Assembly (NCBI RefSeq): GCF_016469335.1
Contig: NZ_CP059888.1
Location: forward strand, 1,488,001-1,552,000
Origin: Flocculibacter collagenilyticus
Lineage (GTDB): Bacteria; Pseudomonadota; Gammaproteobacteria; Enterobacterales; Alteromonadaceae
Length of the DNA stretch: 64,000 nucleotides
Reading direction: 5' to 3'
Shown here: positions 39,205 to 48,193 of the stretch, one piece after another
Layout of the letters: each line of letters starts with the position of its first letter
How positions within the stretch are numbered: the stretch's first letter is position 1
Position numbers and translations under genes: made by a program
The notes under the pieces: model-generated
What the model saw: the letters and a program-made list of their open reading frames with translations, nothing else
What the model was told of the DNA's origin: nothing
The model's database searches: none

Positions 39205-40372
39205 TATTCTTCTTCTCGAATTGAATTAATGCGTTGGTGAGTATGCGCATTTCGCTTTCTGAACCAATAGTGAAACGAACGCAGTTAGGTAAACCATATT
39301 GTTTAGATTGGTCGCGTATAAAAATATTGTCGCTCATTAATGCAGCCATTAACGAGGGAGCATTTTTTACTTGAGCCAAAATGAAATTGCCTTTAGATGG
39401 GAATACTTTTTCCGTAAAGGATAGGCTAAATAAGGTACTAAATAGCGAAGATTTCGCTTGATTGGCATTGTTTACTTCCGAGTACATATTGTTGATTCCG
39501 CTTTCTGTTAGCGATTCAGTCGCAATGTCGGCAACTGGAGTGGCAAGCGGGTAAGGTGCAATCACTTTTTTAAGTACATTAATTACTGCACTGTTTGAGA
39601 GAACAAATCCACATCGGAGTCCGGCTAATCCAAATGCTTTAGATAATGTGCGTAAGATGACGACATTATCAAACTTATCAATAAGACCAACTTGTGTGTT
39701 TGCTGAACTGTATTCTATATACGCTTCATCAATAACAACTAACGCTGAATCTTTGAAAAAGTTTACTACTTTTTCAATTTGTTCAGCCGACACAAGGTTG
39801 CCAGTAGGGTTATTGGGTGAACATATAAACACTAACTTAACAACACCTTCTTCGTTTAGCTTATTAGCGCTGGCGATCTTTTTTAGTTGCTCAGTATTCA
39901 ATTGAAATTCGGGAGCGGATGTAGGCACTTTAATAACCCGTGCGCCAATGGTTTTGGCACTTATTTCGTACATGCCATAGGTAGGCGGATTAATAATAAT
40001 GCTATCTGCTTGTGAAGGTGTGGTCGACGTTCTGCAAAATGCACGGATTAGTAATTCAATACCTTCATCAGCACCACGACAAGCAAGTACTTGATCGTCA
40101 CCTACACCAGCATAAGTAGCATAGTTTGCAATTAACTGCTGTGGTTGAAATGACGGGTAGCGGTTAAATTCTTGCTCGCCAGAATTAACGCCATCAATTG
40201 AAGGGCGTTCATTCGCATTTAACCAAACAGGCTTAGCGTTCCCACTCGCGTAATTGGCAGAAGGTACAATTTTATTTGTTGTTTCGTTATTCGCTAAAAC
40301 ACGTTGTGCAGACTGGTATGGCGTTAATACGCTAATATCAGGGCGTGTAATGGCATCTATAAAATCGCTCAT
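39197..40372 (-). CDS. hisC: Histidinol-phosphate aminotransferase
   Basis: PLP enzyme that transaminates imidazole-acetol phosphate to histidinol phosphate. The 391 residues contain [27 protein letters not shown], and [17 protein letters not shown] with the PLP lysine. It is about 35 residues longer than E. coli HisC (356) because of its N-terminus. It begins one base after the hisD stop codon and overlaps hisB by 8 bp. Confidence is high. Confidence 0.95.
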   Translation of the reverse strand: MSDFIDAITRPDISVLTPYQSAQRVLANNETTNKIVPSANYASGNAKPVWLNANERPSIDGVNSGEQEFNRYPSFQPQQLIANYATYAGVGDDQVLACRGADEGIELLIRAFCRTSTTPSQADSIIINPPTYGMYEISAKTIGARVIKVPTSAPEFQLNTEQLKKIASANKLNEEGVVKLVFICSPNNPTGNLVSAEQIEKVVNFFKDSALVVIDEAYIEYSSANTQVGLIDKFDNVVILRTLSKAFGLAGLRCGFVLSNSAVINVLKKVIAPYPLATPVADIATESLTESGINNMYSEVNNANQAKSSLFSTLFSLSFTEKVFPSKGNFILAQVKNAPSLMAALMSDNIFIRDQSKQYGLPNCVRFTIGSESEMRILTNALIQFEKKNND

Positions 40373-41731
40373 TTACTTTACCTCCGCGTTGATATTAGCT
40401 AAACGAATAGCCACGGCATTTTCATGTGCAGATAGCCCTTCCGCTTTCGCCAACCGCATAATGCTAGGGGCTAACTGTTGTAGGCCTTTTGGTGTAATAG
40501 TTTGAACGGTATAGCGACGTGTAAAGTCTACCAGCGATAAACTGCTTAGCACTTTGCTATAGCCATAAGTAGGTAGTACATGGTTGGTGCCACTTGCATA
40601 GTCGCCAGCGCTTTCGGGCGTGTACGCACCTACAAAAACAGACGCGGCACTATTTACTTGCTCAAGCAAGCTAGCTGACTTATCGCTAGTAATATCTTCA
40701 ATTCCCTCAGTTTGAATGATTAGGTGTTCGGGTGCGTATAGATTACAAATTGAAATCGCTTCATCTAAATTGTTTACAAGAATAAAGCGGCTATTTTCAA
40801 GTGCGCATTTTGCTATCGCTGCTCGTGACAGTTGACTGAGCTGTAATTCAAGCGCTGTAAGCGTAGCGCTAATTAATGTGGCGCTAGTACTAACAAGCAT
40901 TACTTGGGAGTCGGCGCCGTGTTCGGCCTGTGACAATAAATCAGCAGCCACAAAGTCAGCATTGGCAGTTTCGTCGGCAATAATCATTAATTCAGAAGGA
41001 CCTGCTGGCATATCAATTGCGGCACCTTGAGGGTCTTGCGATATTTGTTGTTTTGCTTCGGTCACGTACCGATTACCGGGGCCAAAGATTTTATCAACCG
41101 AATTAATCGATTCAGTACCATATGCCAGCGCGGCAATTGCTTGCGCACCGCCTAATGAATACACTTCACGAATGCCGCATTTTTTGGCTGCATAAAGTAT
41201 TTCTGGAGCAATGTCGCCCAAACCATTTGGTGGTGTAACGAGTACTACGCGTTGGCATTTTGCTATTTGAGCAGGGATCCCTAACATTAAAACGGTTGAA
41301 GGGAGTGGGGCAGAGCCTCCCGGAATGTATAAACCAACTGATTGGATAGGTGCAGTTCTTAATTCGCATTTGACTCCATTGATGTTTTCAACATTCACCG
41401 TGTCAGCGACTTGTGCCACATGAAAGGCAAATATTTGGTCGTAAGCAAAGTCGATTGCGCTTTTGGTATTTGTATCTACAAGATCAGCTCTTTGCTGAAT
41501 AATGTGTTCAGGCACTTTTATATTAGTTAACTGAACGCCATCAAACTTTTCCGTAAAGCGGCGTAGTGCAATATCGCCATCTTCTTTCACGGTATTAATA
41601 ATATTTTTTACGTTGATACTCAGTACATTATCGTCTGGCATAGCAGGTCTAGCTAATAAGGCCATTTGCTCATTTGATGTGAGCGTATTCCAATCTGTTG
41701 CGTTAAAACGCGGTTGAGAAGTAGCTAGCAT
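40373..41731 (-). CDS. hisD: Histidinol dehydrogenase
   Basis: Zinc enzyme that makes the last two oxidations from histidinol to histidine with NAD. The 452 residues (E. coli 434) include YIPGGSAPLPSTVLM, GPGNRYVTEAK, DMPAGPSELMIIAD, SQAEHGADSQ with zinc ligands, YAPEHLI, and ASGTNHVLPTYG. It starts 3 bp after hisG and abuts hisC. Confidence is high. Confidence 0.96.
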   Translation of the reverse strand: MLATSQPRFNATDWNTLTSNEQMALLARPAMPDDNVLSINVKNIINTVKEDGDIALRRFTEKFDGVQLTNIKVPEHIIQQRADLVDTNTKSAIDFAYDQIFAFHVAQVADTVNVENINGVKCELRTAPIQSVGLYIPGGSAPLPSTVLMLGIPAQIAKCQRVVLVTPPNGLGDIAPEILYAAKKCGIREVYSLGGAQAIAALAYGTESINSVDKIFGPGNRYVTEAKQQISQDPQGAAIDMPAGPSELMIIADETANADFVAADLLSQAEHGADSQVMLVSTSATLISATLTALELQLSQLSRAAIAKCALENSRFILVNNLDEAISICNLYAPEHLIIQTEGIEDITSDKSASLLEQVNSAASVFVGAYTPESAGDYASGTNHVLPTYGYSKVLSSLSLVDFTRRYTVQTITPKGLQQLAPSIMRLAKAEGLSAHENAVAIRLANINAEVK

Positions 41732-41734
41732 GAC

Positions 41735-42634
41735 TTACCCCATCATTTTTTCAATTGGCATCACTAGAATAGAGCTGCAACCTACCGCTTTAAGTTGCTC
41801 CATCGTTGTCCAGAATAGTGTTTCAGTGCTTACAACGTGCACAGCTACGCGTTCATCATTATTTGCCAATGGCAATACGGTTGGGTTTTCTGCTCCGGGT
41901 AATAATTGCTTAACGCTATTCAGCTGGTTGATAGGGGCGTGTAGCATAATGTATTTGCTTTCTTTAGCTTGCATCACACCGTCAATACGAGGTAATAATT
42001 TATTAAGGAGTGTTTGTTTGTTTTCGGGTAGGCAACCTGTACGTTGAATTAAGGTGGCTTTGGATTGAAAAATCACTTCAACTTCGTTTAGGCCGTTAGC
42101 GTCAAGGGTTGAACCGGTAGACACTAAGTCACAAATTGCATCCGCAACACCCGCTTTGGGAGCTACTTCAACTGATCCCGTAAGCATAACGGTTTGAGCG
42201 TCGACATTGTTTTGCTTAAGAAAGCGTTTTAGTAATTGTGGGTATGTAGTCGCAATACGTTTGCCATTAAGTGAGGCTAAGCTTGTATAATTAAACTCAT
42301 TAGGAACAGCGATAGAAAGGCGACAAGCACCAAAGTCTAGTCGTTTAAGCACCTCGTATTCACAAGGCTCTTTACAGGCTTGGCGTTCAAGCATTTTTTC
42401 TTCAAGCTCGTTCTCACCGATAAAACCAAGATCAACGACACCATCCATCACTAAACCAGGAATGTCGTCGTCACGTACGCGTAATAAGTCAATTTCTTCG
42501 TTGGTAGAGTGTGCCATCAATAAGCGATCACGTATTTGCAGTTTAACGCCTGCTGCTTTTAGCACATTAATACACTCGTCGCTTAAGCGGCCTGATTTTT
42601 GGATAGCAATCCTAAGCCTAGTAGAACCAGTCAT
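41735..42634 (-). CDS. hisG: ATP phosphoribosyltransferase HisG
   Basis: The committed, feedback-inhibited first step of histidine synthesis. The 299 residues match the long, hexameric form with its C-terminal regulatory domain (E. coli 299). Visible are [25 protein letters not shown], the PRPP loop [20 protein letters not shown] (with a P-A-A-G-like SVEVAPKAG before it), and the regulatory segment VTETLFW-like [16 protein letters not shown]. It is the first structural gene of the operon, after the HisL leader. Confidence is high. Confidence 0.96.
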   Translation of the reverse strand: MTGSTRLRIAIQKSGRLSDECINVLKAAGVKLQIRDRLLMAHSTNEEIDLLRVRDDDIPGLVMDGVVDLGFIGENELEEKMLERQACKEPCEYEVLKRLDFGACRLSIAVPNEFNYTSLASLNGKRIATTYPQLLKRFLKQNNVDAQTVMLTGSVEVAPKAGVADAICDLVSTGSTLDANGLNEVEVIFQSKATLIQRTGCLPENKQTLLNKLLPRIDGVMQAKESKYIMLHAPINQLNSVKQLLPGAENPTVLPLANNDERVAVHVVSTETLFWTTMEQLKAVGCSSILVMPIEKMMG

Positions 42635-42691
42635 GTGATTTCCTTTGTAAATGTTTGATATTATTAATTTAAAATTTGAATCATTATCAGG

Positions 42692-42728
42692 GGCAAAAAA
42701 AAGCCCCTGAAAGTTAACCTTTCAAGGG
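42692..42728 (-). terminator. his attenuator terminator
   Basis: On the minus strand CCCTTGAAAG, GTTAA loop, CTTTCAGGGG (one G-U pair), then C and eight T. It lies between hisL and hisG and is the terminator state of the his attenuator. Confidence 0.92.
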
Positions 42729-42777
42729 CGTGAGATGAATGCCACCAGAGGTTAACTACGCGTTAGCCTCCAGCAAG
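42713..42777 (-). promoter_or_regulatory. his attenuator antiterminator region
   Basis: The minus strand holds GAGGCTAAC ... GTTAACCTC just after hisL, a hairpin of its own. GTTAACCT (plus-strand 42749-42756) is also exactly complementary to AGGTTAAC in the terminator (plus-strand 42713-42720). This gives the alternative pairing needed for attenuation. Confidence 0.8.
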
Positions 42778-42788
42778 TACACTGCAAG

Positions 42789-42839
42789 CTAATGAAGAAA
42801 ATGATGATGGTGGTGATGTAGCCAGTTCAGTGTATTCAT
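42789..42839 (-). CDS. hisL: his operon leader peptide HisL
   Basis: A 16-residue peptide, MNTLNWLHHHHHHFLH, with seven histidines of which six are consecutive. Ribosome stalling here when charged tRNA-His is scarce lets the antiterminator form, so hisGDCBHAFI is transcribed. This is the classical gammaproteobacterial mechanism, and the downstream terminator and antiterminator are both visible. E. coli HisL likewise has seven consecutive histidines. The start ATG is at 42839 on the minus strand. Confidence 0.95.
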   Translation of the reverse strand: MNTLNWLHHHHHHFLH

Positions 42840-42913
42840 AATGAGTAAGTCTTCGTTTATTTAATTCTTCAGGTTTAAGTTTTCTGGCATGCAATTTCAC
42901 ATGCTCAATCAAT

Positions 42914-42942
42914 GTTATACAACTTAAAGTAATACTGATTAA
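42914..42942 (-). promoter_or_regulatory. Possible his operon promoter
   Basis: On the minus strand TTAATC, 17-bp spacer, TATAAC. It would give a leader of about 68 nt before hisL. The -35 is weak. Confidence 0.35.
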
Positions 42943-43001
42943 TGCACAAATACTTATTTATAGTAATTTCAGATAGATATATATTTAAAAGGTAGAATCT
43001 T

Positions 43002-43019
43002 GTCTATACATGTATAGAC
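43002..43019. promoter_or_regulatory. Perfect 18-bp palindrome between hisL and a membrane-protein gene
   Basis: GTCTATACATGTATAGAC, perfectly symmetrical, lying between the divergent his operon and the gene at 43136. It has the form of a dimeric repressor operator. It lies 60-80 bp upstream of the possible his promoter and about 115 bp before the other gene. Confidence 0.6.
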
Positions 43020-43135
43020 CTTGTATAATCGAAAATTAATAATCCTCCGTTTTTTACGTAGTTTTTATATAAATGAAGTGATCGTTTTTGGCATGCATTA
43101 AACAACCATGCTAATAGGCATCATGTAAGGAAACG

Positions 43136-43555
43136 ATGAATATTTTAGCTTTATGTATAGGACTTTTAATCGCTGTTTGCATTATTTTCTATTTTAATAC
43201 CCAAAAAATAGAATTTAGTGCTAAAGCTTACCCAGCACTTTTATTTACCTTTCCGCTTTATTATTTCGTGTTTGCAATTTATGGAAATGATCAACGGGCA
43301 TTATTTTTAGAAATGATGATTGGGTTATTGTTCTTTTTTGTGGCAGCGTTATCATTGCGCATGAGCACAAAAAATAAAATGCTTTTATTATCAGCGGGTT
43401 TTATTGCCCATGGCTTATACGATGTAATTCATAACGCATTATTTTTTAATGCTGGCACGCCTATTTGGTGGCCAGAATTTTGCGGTATTATCGATATTAT
43501 TTTAGGTGTTTATTTAGTTGGATTGTTTTTTAGTTGTAAGCGAATACTAGCCTGA
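43136..43555 (+). CDS. DUF6010-like integral membrane protein
   Basis: A 139-residue protein with about four membrane segments (residues 3-20, 33-50, 58-76, 113-134). The motif AHGLYDVIHNALFF...PIWWPEFCGIIDIILGVYL resembles the HG-x-x-D ... P-x-W-x-P-x-FC-x-x-D pattern I associate with DUF6010 proteins. The function of that family is unknown to me. It is divergent from the his operon, and the 18-bp palindrome lies in the shared upstream region. Ribosome site AAGGA precedes the ATG. Confidence 0.7.
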   Translation: MNILALCIGLLIAVCIIFYFNTQKIEFSAKAYPALLFTFPLYYFVFAIYGNDQRALFLEMMIGLLFFFVAALSLRMSTKNKMLLLSAGFIAHGLYDVIHNALFFNAGTPIWWPEFCGIIDIILGVYLVGLFFSCKRILA

Positions 43556-43649
43556 TACCTTTTAAGCTATTCCTGATTAGCAACTGGTTTTAGTCTATCA
43601 CCACATTTCTTAACTAAACGTGAACATATTTAAAATATGGATGTATGAA

Positions 43650-44117
43650 ATGAGTAACACAACAATTCGTTTAGCGACTCCAGAAGACAGCAGTGCGATT
43701 GCTGACGTGATGTACGACGCTGTTAGAAATGGCAAAAGCCAATATTCCGAAGAACACAGGAAAGCCTGGGTACCCAAGCGCCGCTCGGGGAGTGAGTGGG
43801 AGCAACGATTAAACTCTCAATATATTTATATTGCTGAATCGAATAATCAGGTTTTAGGGTTTATGAGTTTAGATAATAATGGTTATATCGACTTTGTTTT
43901 TATTCGTCCTGCCGCACAGGGCACAGGCGTTTTTGGTAAGCTTTTAAAGGCTGTAGAAAGCCATGCTCATAAACTTAAGCAAAATAGATTATGGGTTCAT
44001 GCAAGTCTAATGGCAGAGCCAGCTTTTTCAAGAAAAGGGTTTAGCATCATAAAAAAGGAAGTTGTCAATATTGGAGATTTTTCATTCGAGCGACTTGAAA
44101 TGGAGAAAGATCTTTAA
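43650..44117 (+). CDS. GNAT-family N-acetyltransferase
   Basis: Predicted acetyl-CoA-dependent acetyltransferase. I place the start at the ATG at 43650 (MSNTTIRLATPEDSSAI), with GGA 8 bp upstream; a GTG at 43620 and an ATG at 43641 are in frame but add atypical residues. The 155 residues show the fold order: I-R-x-A-T-x-x-D start, central strands YIAESNNQVLGFMSLD and YIDFVFIRPAAQGTGVFGKLL (the acetyl-CoA loop, here Q-G-T-G-V-F-G), and RLWVHASLMAEPAFSRKGF. The substrate is unknown. Confidence 0.85.
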   Translation: MSNTTIRLATPEDSSAIADVMYDAVRNGKSQYSEEHRKAWVPKRRSGSEWEQRLNSQYIYIAESNNQVLGFMSLDNNGYIDFVFIRPAAQGTGVFGKLLKAVESHAHKLKQNRLWVHASLMAEPAFSRKGFSIIKKEVVNIGDFSFERLEMEKDL

Positions 44118-44130
44118 GTAACGTTGAGTT

Positions 44131-44164
44131 TGCCGGGTAAAAAATACCTATCAGGCACTTTTTT
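44131..44164 (+). terminator. Terminator after the GNAT gene
   Basis: TGCC/GGCA outer pair and GGTA/TACC inner pair around an A-rich loop, followed by CTTTTTTG. Confidence 0.5.
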
Positions 44165-44230
44165 GTTAGAAAGCGTTTACCCGAGCTAGTATCATAGCGC
44201 GCGAATTTAAGTTGGATTAGGGATTTATGT

Positions 44231-44548
44231 ATGAGTAATGATAAAGCAAAAGAATTAATGGATGCTTACCAAGAAGACAAGCGCGAGAAGTTATTATTAG
44301 AAATTGAGTCGTTAAAACCTAGCAAATATGGATGGGTAGTAAATGCGATATTAATAGCCGTTGCTGTAATATTAGTACAGCTTTACGTTCAGGAAGATTC
44401 AATTTTATTAGAGCCTAAGCTGATACTTTTAATGTTAGTTATCTATATGTTCAGTGGAAGCAATACTGACAGGGCGATCCATAAACGTATAGATGCATTA
44501 GTTGAGCTTATCAACACTAAAAATGATAAAGAAAATAGTAAGCAATAA
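44231..44548 (+). CDS. Small membrane protein, function unknown
   Basis: A 105-residue protein that I do not recognise. It has a charged helical N-terminus (residues 1-33, DKAKELMDAYQEDKREKLL), two hydrophobic segments (about 35-52, VVNAILIAVAVILVQLYV, and 60-75, LILLMLVIYMFSG), and a charged C-terminal helix (IHKRIDALVELINTK). Both ends probably face the cytoplasm. It lies alone, after a probable terminator. Confidence 0.6.
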   Translation: MSNDKAKELMDAYQEDKREKLLLEIESLKPSKYGWVVNAILIAVAVILVQLYVQEDSILLEPKLILLMLVIYMFSGSNTDRAIHKRIDALVELINTKNDKENSKQ

Positions 44549-44916
44549 AAAGTAATAATCACGAACACCTCTAGCTGATGCTTTTTTTAGTGAATGAAAG
44601 AGTGAATGGTTGAAAGCCTCCTTTTAGTTAAAGCAGCTCGTTTATTCTGCGCATCTTCTGCAAGTAAATATCAGCAGGTTAATTATTTTGAATATTTATT
44701 AGCTATTTGCTCGAACTGTTAAGTAAAAAAAGTACCAATCTGACTGGCAAGGGCATTATCATGATGCCTTCATCTAAATGGGTTATTATGACTTTCGTTA
44801 AACTATTGTAAGATAAATACCATTAATTCAAGTCATTAGTGGGTTATTACTTAGAGTTAGCGCATTGCTGTATTTAGCGCTTTAGTAATAACGCATGTTA
44901 CGTTTTGGAATATTCA
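44549..44916. other. Gene-free spacer
   Basis: About 370 bp of AT-rich DNA. The only structures seen are a short hairpin with GGCAT/ATGCC (about 44751-44767) and a TAGCGC repeat (about 44858 and 44875). No gene is convincing. Confidence 0.4.
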
Positions 44917-45399
44917 ATGAACTTAATTTTTAGAATGATACATTTATTAATCGCTTCATTTTTTAAGCCTAGGCTTCCAGTGATTAAACCAAAAAATAGC
45001 TTAGATATGCGTGTTTTGCCCAATGATTTAGATATCAACATGCATATGAATAATGGTCGCTATTTAACTATTTGTGATTTATCAAGAGTTGATATGTTTA
45101 TTCGAACTGGGTTAGCAAAAACCATGTATAAAAAAGGTTGGATTCCAGTTGTTGCTGAGCATACGATGAAATACAAAAAACCGTTAAAGTTATTTCAAAA
45201 ATACACAGTTACCATGGAAATTGTAGAGTGGGATGAAAAAAAATTTAGAATGCAGCACACCTTTTGGGTAAAAGACAGAGTAGTTGCAGAAGGCATTTCA
45301 CTGGGCTGTGTATTAAGTAAATCTGGCGTTATTCCCCCTGAAGAAGTTATTAAAACGGTGTCTGAAAGACTGGAAGAAAAAAACGCTAGTGTTGGCTAA
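44917..45399 (+). CDS. Thioesterase-like hotdog protein
   Basis: The 160-residue protein (ATG at 44917; a TTG four codons earlier is less likely) shows the 4HBT-type hotdog pattern: a hydrophobic N-terminal helix, then DMRVLPNDLDINMHMNNGRYLTICDLSRVDMF, where the D-x-N-x-H-M-N-N-G-R-Y motif marks acyl-CoA thioesterase relatives, and later PVVAEHTMKYKKPLKLFQKYTV. It resembles the THEM6-like group. Acyl-thioester hydrolysis is inferred; the substrate is unknown. The hydrophobic N-terminus may bind the membrane. Confidence 0.8.
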   Translation: MNLIFRMIHLLIASFFKPRLPVIKPKNSLDMRVLPNDLDINMHMNNGRYLTICDLSRVDMFIRTGLAKTMYKKGWIPVVAEHTMKYKKPLKLFQKYTVTMEIVEWDEKKFRMQHTFWVKDRVVAEGISLGCVLSKSGVIPPEEVIKTVSERLEEKNASVG

Positions 45400-45492
45400 A
45401 ACGGTACTAAAATTAAAATTTACAACGTTTTTGCCGATAATTAGTCTAAGACTATGTGATGTGTGAAATGCTACTTGAGGTGAGGCGAACTT

Positions 45493-45936
45493 ATGGACAT
45501 TATGATCCCGTATTTGCCAAAGACAAATCGTAATGAATTATCTCGTAATGAACTGCAAATTCGTCGGTTAGAAAAAGATCCGCGTACACGAAGATTAGAA
45601 GACAATGAGAAAGTGTTACCAAAGGACGCCTTTGGTGAAAGCAGCCAACATAAAAACCAACAAAATAAGCAAGGTGAAAACGACCATTCGGAAGTCGACT
45701 TTGCCCCTACAAATCATCTTGAAACACTGGACGATAAAGATGAGGTGGAGCTATCAGAAGAAGCGACAACAACCTTAAAACAAAAAACGCCAAAAGATCA
45801 TGCGCCAAAAGATAAAAATACAGTAGAAACCGCAGCACCTTCAGACAATCTAGTTTATGACAAACAACCAGCTGAACCTGGCGAAGATCTTATTCAAAGT
45901 GATGATGATGACCATCAACTTGATGTTTGGGTTTAA
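45493..45936 (+). CDS. Hydrophilic, probably disordered protein
   Basis: A 147-residue protein that I do not recognise. It is rich in Asp, Glu, Lys, Asn and Gln, with no hydrophobic core, signal peptide or cysteine. The N-terminal 45 residues (PKTNRNELSRNELQIRRLEKDPRTRR) are basic, and the rest is acidic, ending in DDDDHQLDVWV. Such a charge split suggests a disordered tail or a partner-binding protein. A GAGGTGAGG ribosome-site region precedes the ATG by about 10 bp. It converges on the NTPase gene, with stop codons 28 bp apart. Confidence 0.6.
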   Translation: MDIMIPYLPKTNRNELSRNELQIRRLEKDPRTRRLEDNEKVLPKDAFGESSQHKNQQNKQGENDHSEVDFAPTNHLETLDDKDEVELSEEATTTLKQKTPKDHAPKDKNTVETAAPSDNLVYDKQPAEPGEDLIQSDDDDHQLDVWV

Positions 45937-45964
45937 TTGCTAAATGTTTGCGTGCCCCCATCGT

Positions 45965-48193
45965 TTATTCTGGCTTCATTTCAAATAGCTGCTTAAATTT
46001 TTCTTGCGCTTGCGGGCTTGCATTGCTGTTAGCGTGAAGTATTCGCTTTATAAAGTGTATGTAGCTTTGCTGTTGCAGTAGCGGCATGTTGAAATCTGAC
46101 ATATCTAAGCTTAAGTTCTTATTTTTTTCTAATAACGTTGAAAGCTTTTGTTCTAGCCCTTCTTTTTCCAAGCGGTCTTGTATAACCAGAAATCGGATGA
46201 ATGCTAACGTGGTAAGTGGCATTACGTCATTGTAATAAGATTTTTGTTCCATTTTATTAATATGGGAAGTAAATGTATCTTCTCGGTAGATTTTTTCTGG
46301 TAGGTAAGTATCAAGCGCTAGGTAGTATAGAATGTCAGCATCTTTAAATGTGAGTTCAATAAAATAATCAAACTTGTCATTTAGCTTTATTTCTCTTCTA
46401 AAGCTTGAAGTGCTGTACTCTTCGTGGTGAATATCAACCAATCCAAATGTTTCACATATTTCAATTGCGTTATCGACGAGTTTTTTATCGTATCCAAACA
46501 AGGTTGTAATGTAGCACACTAAATGTTCTTGGATGGCTGTGTTAAGTCGTTTTATCGTTTGATAAAGGCGAAGATACATCAGCCCGTTCCATTTGGCATA
46601 GGTTGGGGGGCTAGAAAAGGGATTAAAATAAATACAGCCTGGTGTGCTGGTTTCAATACCATCCATTTTACTATTTAAATATAACTTGCCATTTAAAAAC
46701 TTATTACGGTCACTCCAGCTATTTGTATTTACGCGCAGTTTAATTTCTTGTTGCTGAGTTAATTGGCATTGCCCTGACTTTTCTATTCTTGCCACATAAC
46801 TCAAAATCACAATAAGTGACAAACGATTATGCAGGTAGTCTCTAATATTGTGATTTATTGAAAGTCGTGTATGCAAAGATAAACGGCTATCTTTTAATTC
46901 GCACAGCAGTTTATTAATTGCTGTGGAAACCGGGCGGTATTTGGGCTCGTCGTGTTGTGACAATGACTCATTTAGAATAAAGCTAAAACGCTGTTTAGAT
47001 ATTTCGTCGCAACATGTAGGTGTTAATTCTACAGAAAAAGGCGTAATGTCATCATGACCTTGATTGTTCATTGAATGCAGCGATCGTATGTCGCCAAGGG
47101 TTTTGGGGCGCATAAATACGATATGGTTAATACCTTGTTGAGGTTTTTTAAAGCACAGTGGTAATAACTCGACTAAGAATTTATTGTAAAGCTGAACACC
47201 ATAGTTTTTTGTTACATCAACGTTGTCACATCCGTCGACAAAGAATAGCACTTGGTAGCCTTGTTTAAATAACTGATCCTGAATTGCTTTTGCAATATTT
47301 TTAGCATTTTTAAATTGGCGTTGAAGCTCGTTGTTCTTGTTCTGGGCATTTTTAACCCACTCATTAATTAAATAGTTACGGTTTTTATCTTTATTTTCAA
47401 ACGCTGAAATATTGCTGCTTAATTGATTGATTTCATCGCTTAAGTTTACTTCTGTTTTGTGAACATGCGTGGCTTTTTTGATGATATGCATTTTTAAATC
47501 TGGATTTGACGCTATGGTTGTCATCACTGAATGTATATCGGCACGACTATCATCATCTTTGTATTTACAAAATACATAAGCAAGAAAGAGCTCCAAGTAT
47601 TCTGAAAGGGTAATTAAGTTCTCTTCCTTTGATGCAGCTTGTAACCAAGCGTCGTATAGTTGGTGAATGTCAGTACGTAACCAAATCACTTTTTCGTTAA
47701 TAAGCTGCGTGTAATTTCGATATAGGTAAACCAGTAGGGAAGCTGTTTTGCCCGAGCCTCGCTCGCCTAATACGATGGATGGGCGATTGTAGGTATATGC
47801 CGAATAGGCGGCGTTACTGATTTTTTCAATGTTACTGGTATCGGATTCGCCGTCGACATACACGTCATTTAAAAAGTAGCTTTCTCCTGGTTTGAACGGA
47901 ATATTCAGTAAGTAGCGCTTAATTTCGCTTAAAAAGCGTGAGATATGAGACGCTCGCGTATGAACAAAAAAGTCTTCAGCATTTTGAATGTTATGACTGC
48001 CACAAATACGTTCTTTAATATATAGAATGTCGAGAGGGTGCTTATATGGGCTGTCGGTAAATAATTCGTCTAAGCAGCTATTGGTTTGACTAATAAAATT
48101 AAATACGTCTTCGGAAGTAGGCGGTTCATTAGTTGTATGTGTTTCTGAAATGTGTAACTCGTTATGGGCTACTTTGTTTGGGTTAGTGGTCAT
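45965..48193 (-). CDS. Large P-loop NTPase, function unknown
   Basis: A 742-residue protein with Walker A GERGSGKT at 143-150 and a Walker B-like VLFFVDGCDNVD at 315-326; a possible sensor segment NHIVFMRPKTLGD follows about 40 residues later. Between them is a helical charged insertion (about 245-305). The C-terminal 350 residues are mostly helical, with a winged-helix-like part possible around 560-620. No membrane segment is obvious. The layout suggests a STAND- or KAP-like signalling ATPase. It overlaps the upstream membrane-protein gene by 11 bp, so the pair is probably co-translated. Anti-phage defence is one possibility, not shown by the sequence. Confidence 0.7.
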   Translation of the reverse strand: MTTNPNKVAHNELHISETHTTNEPPTSEDVFNFISQTNSCLDELFTDSPYKHPLDILYIKERICGSHNIQNAEDFFVHTRASHISRFLSEIKRYLLNIPFKPGESYFLNDVYVDGESDTSNIEKISNAAYSAYTYNRPSIVLGERGSGKTASLLVYLYRNYTQLINEKVIWLRTDIHQLYDAWLQAASKEENLITLSEYLELFLAYVFCKYKDDDSRADIHSVMTTIASNPDLKMHIIKKATHVHKTEVNLSDEINQLSSNISAFENKDKNRNYLINEWVKNAQNKNNELQRQFKNAKNIAKAIQDQLFKQGYQVLFFVDGCDNVDVTKNYGVQLYNKFLVELLPLCFKKPQQGINHIVFMRPKTLGDIRSLHSMNNQGHDDITPFSVELTPTCCDEISKQRFSFILNESLSQHDEPKYRPVSTAINKLLCELKDSRLSLHTRLSINHNIRDYLHNRLSLIVILSYVARIEKSGQCQLTQQQEIKLRVNTNSWSDRNKFLNGKLYLNSKMDGIETSTPGCIYFNPFSSPPTYAKWNGLMYLRLYQTIKRLNTAIQEHLVCYITTLFGYDKKLVDNAIEICETFGLVDIHHEEYSTSSFRREIKLNDKFDYFIELTFKDADILYYLALDTYLPEKIYREDTFTSHINKMEQKSYYNDVMPLTTLAFIRFLVIQDRLEKEGLEQKLSTLLEKNKNLSLDMSDFNMPLLQQQSYIHFIKRILHANSNASPQAQEKFKQLFEMKPE

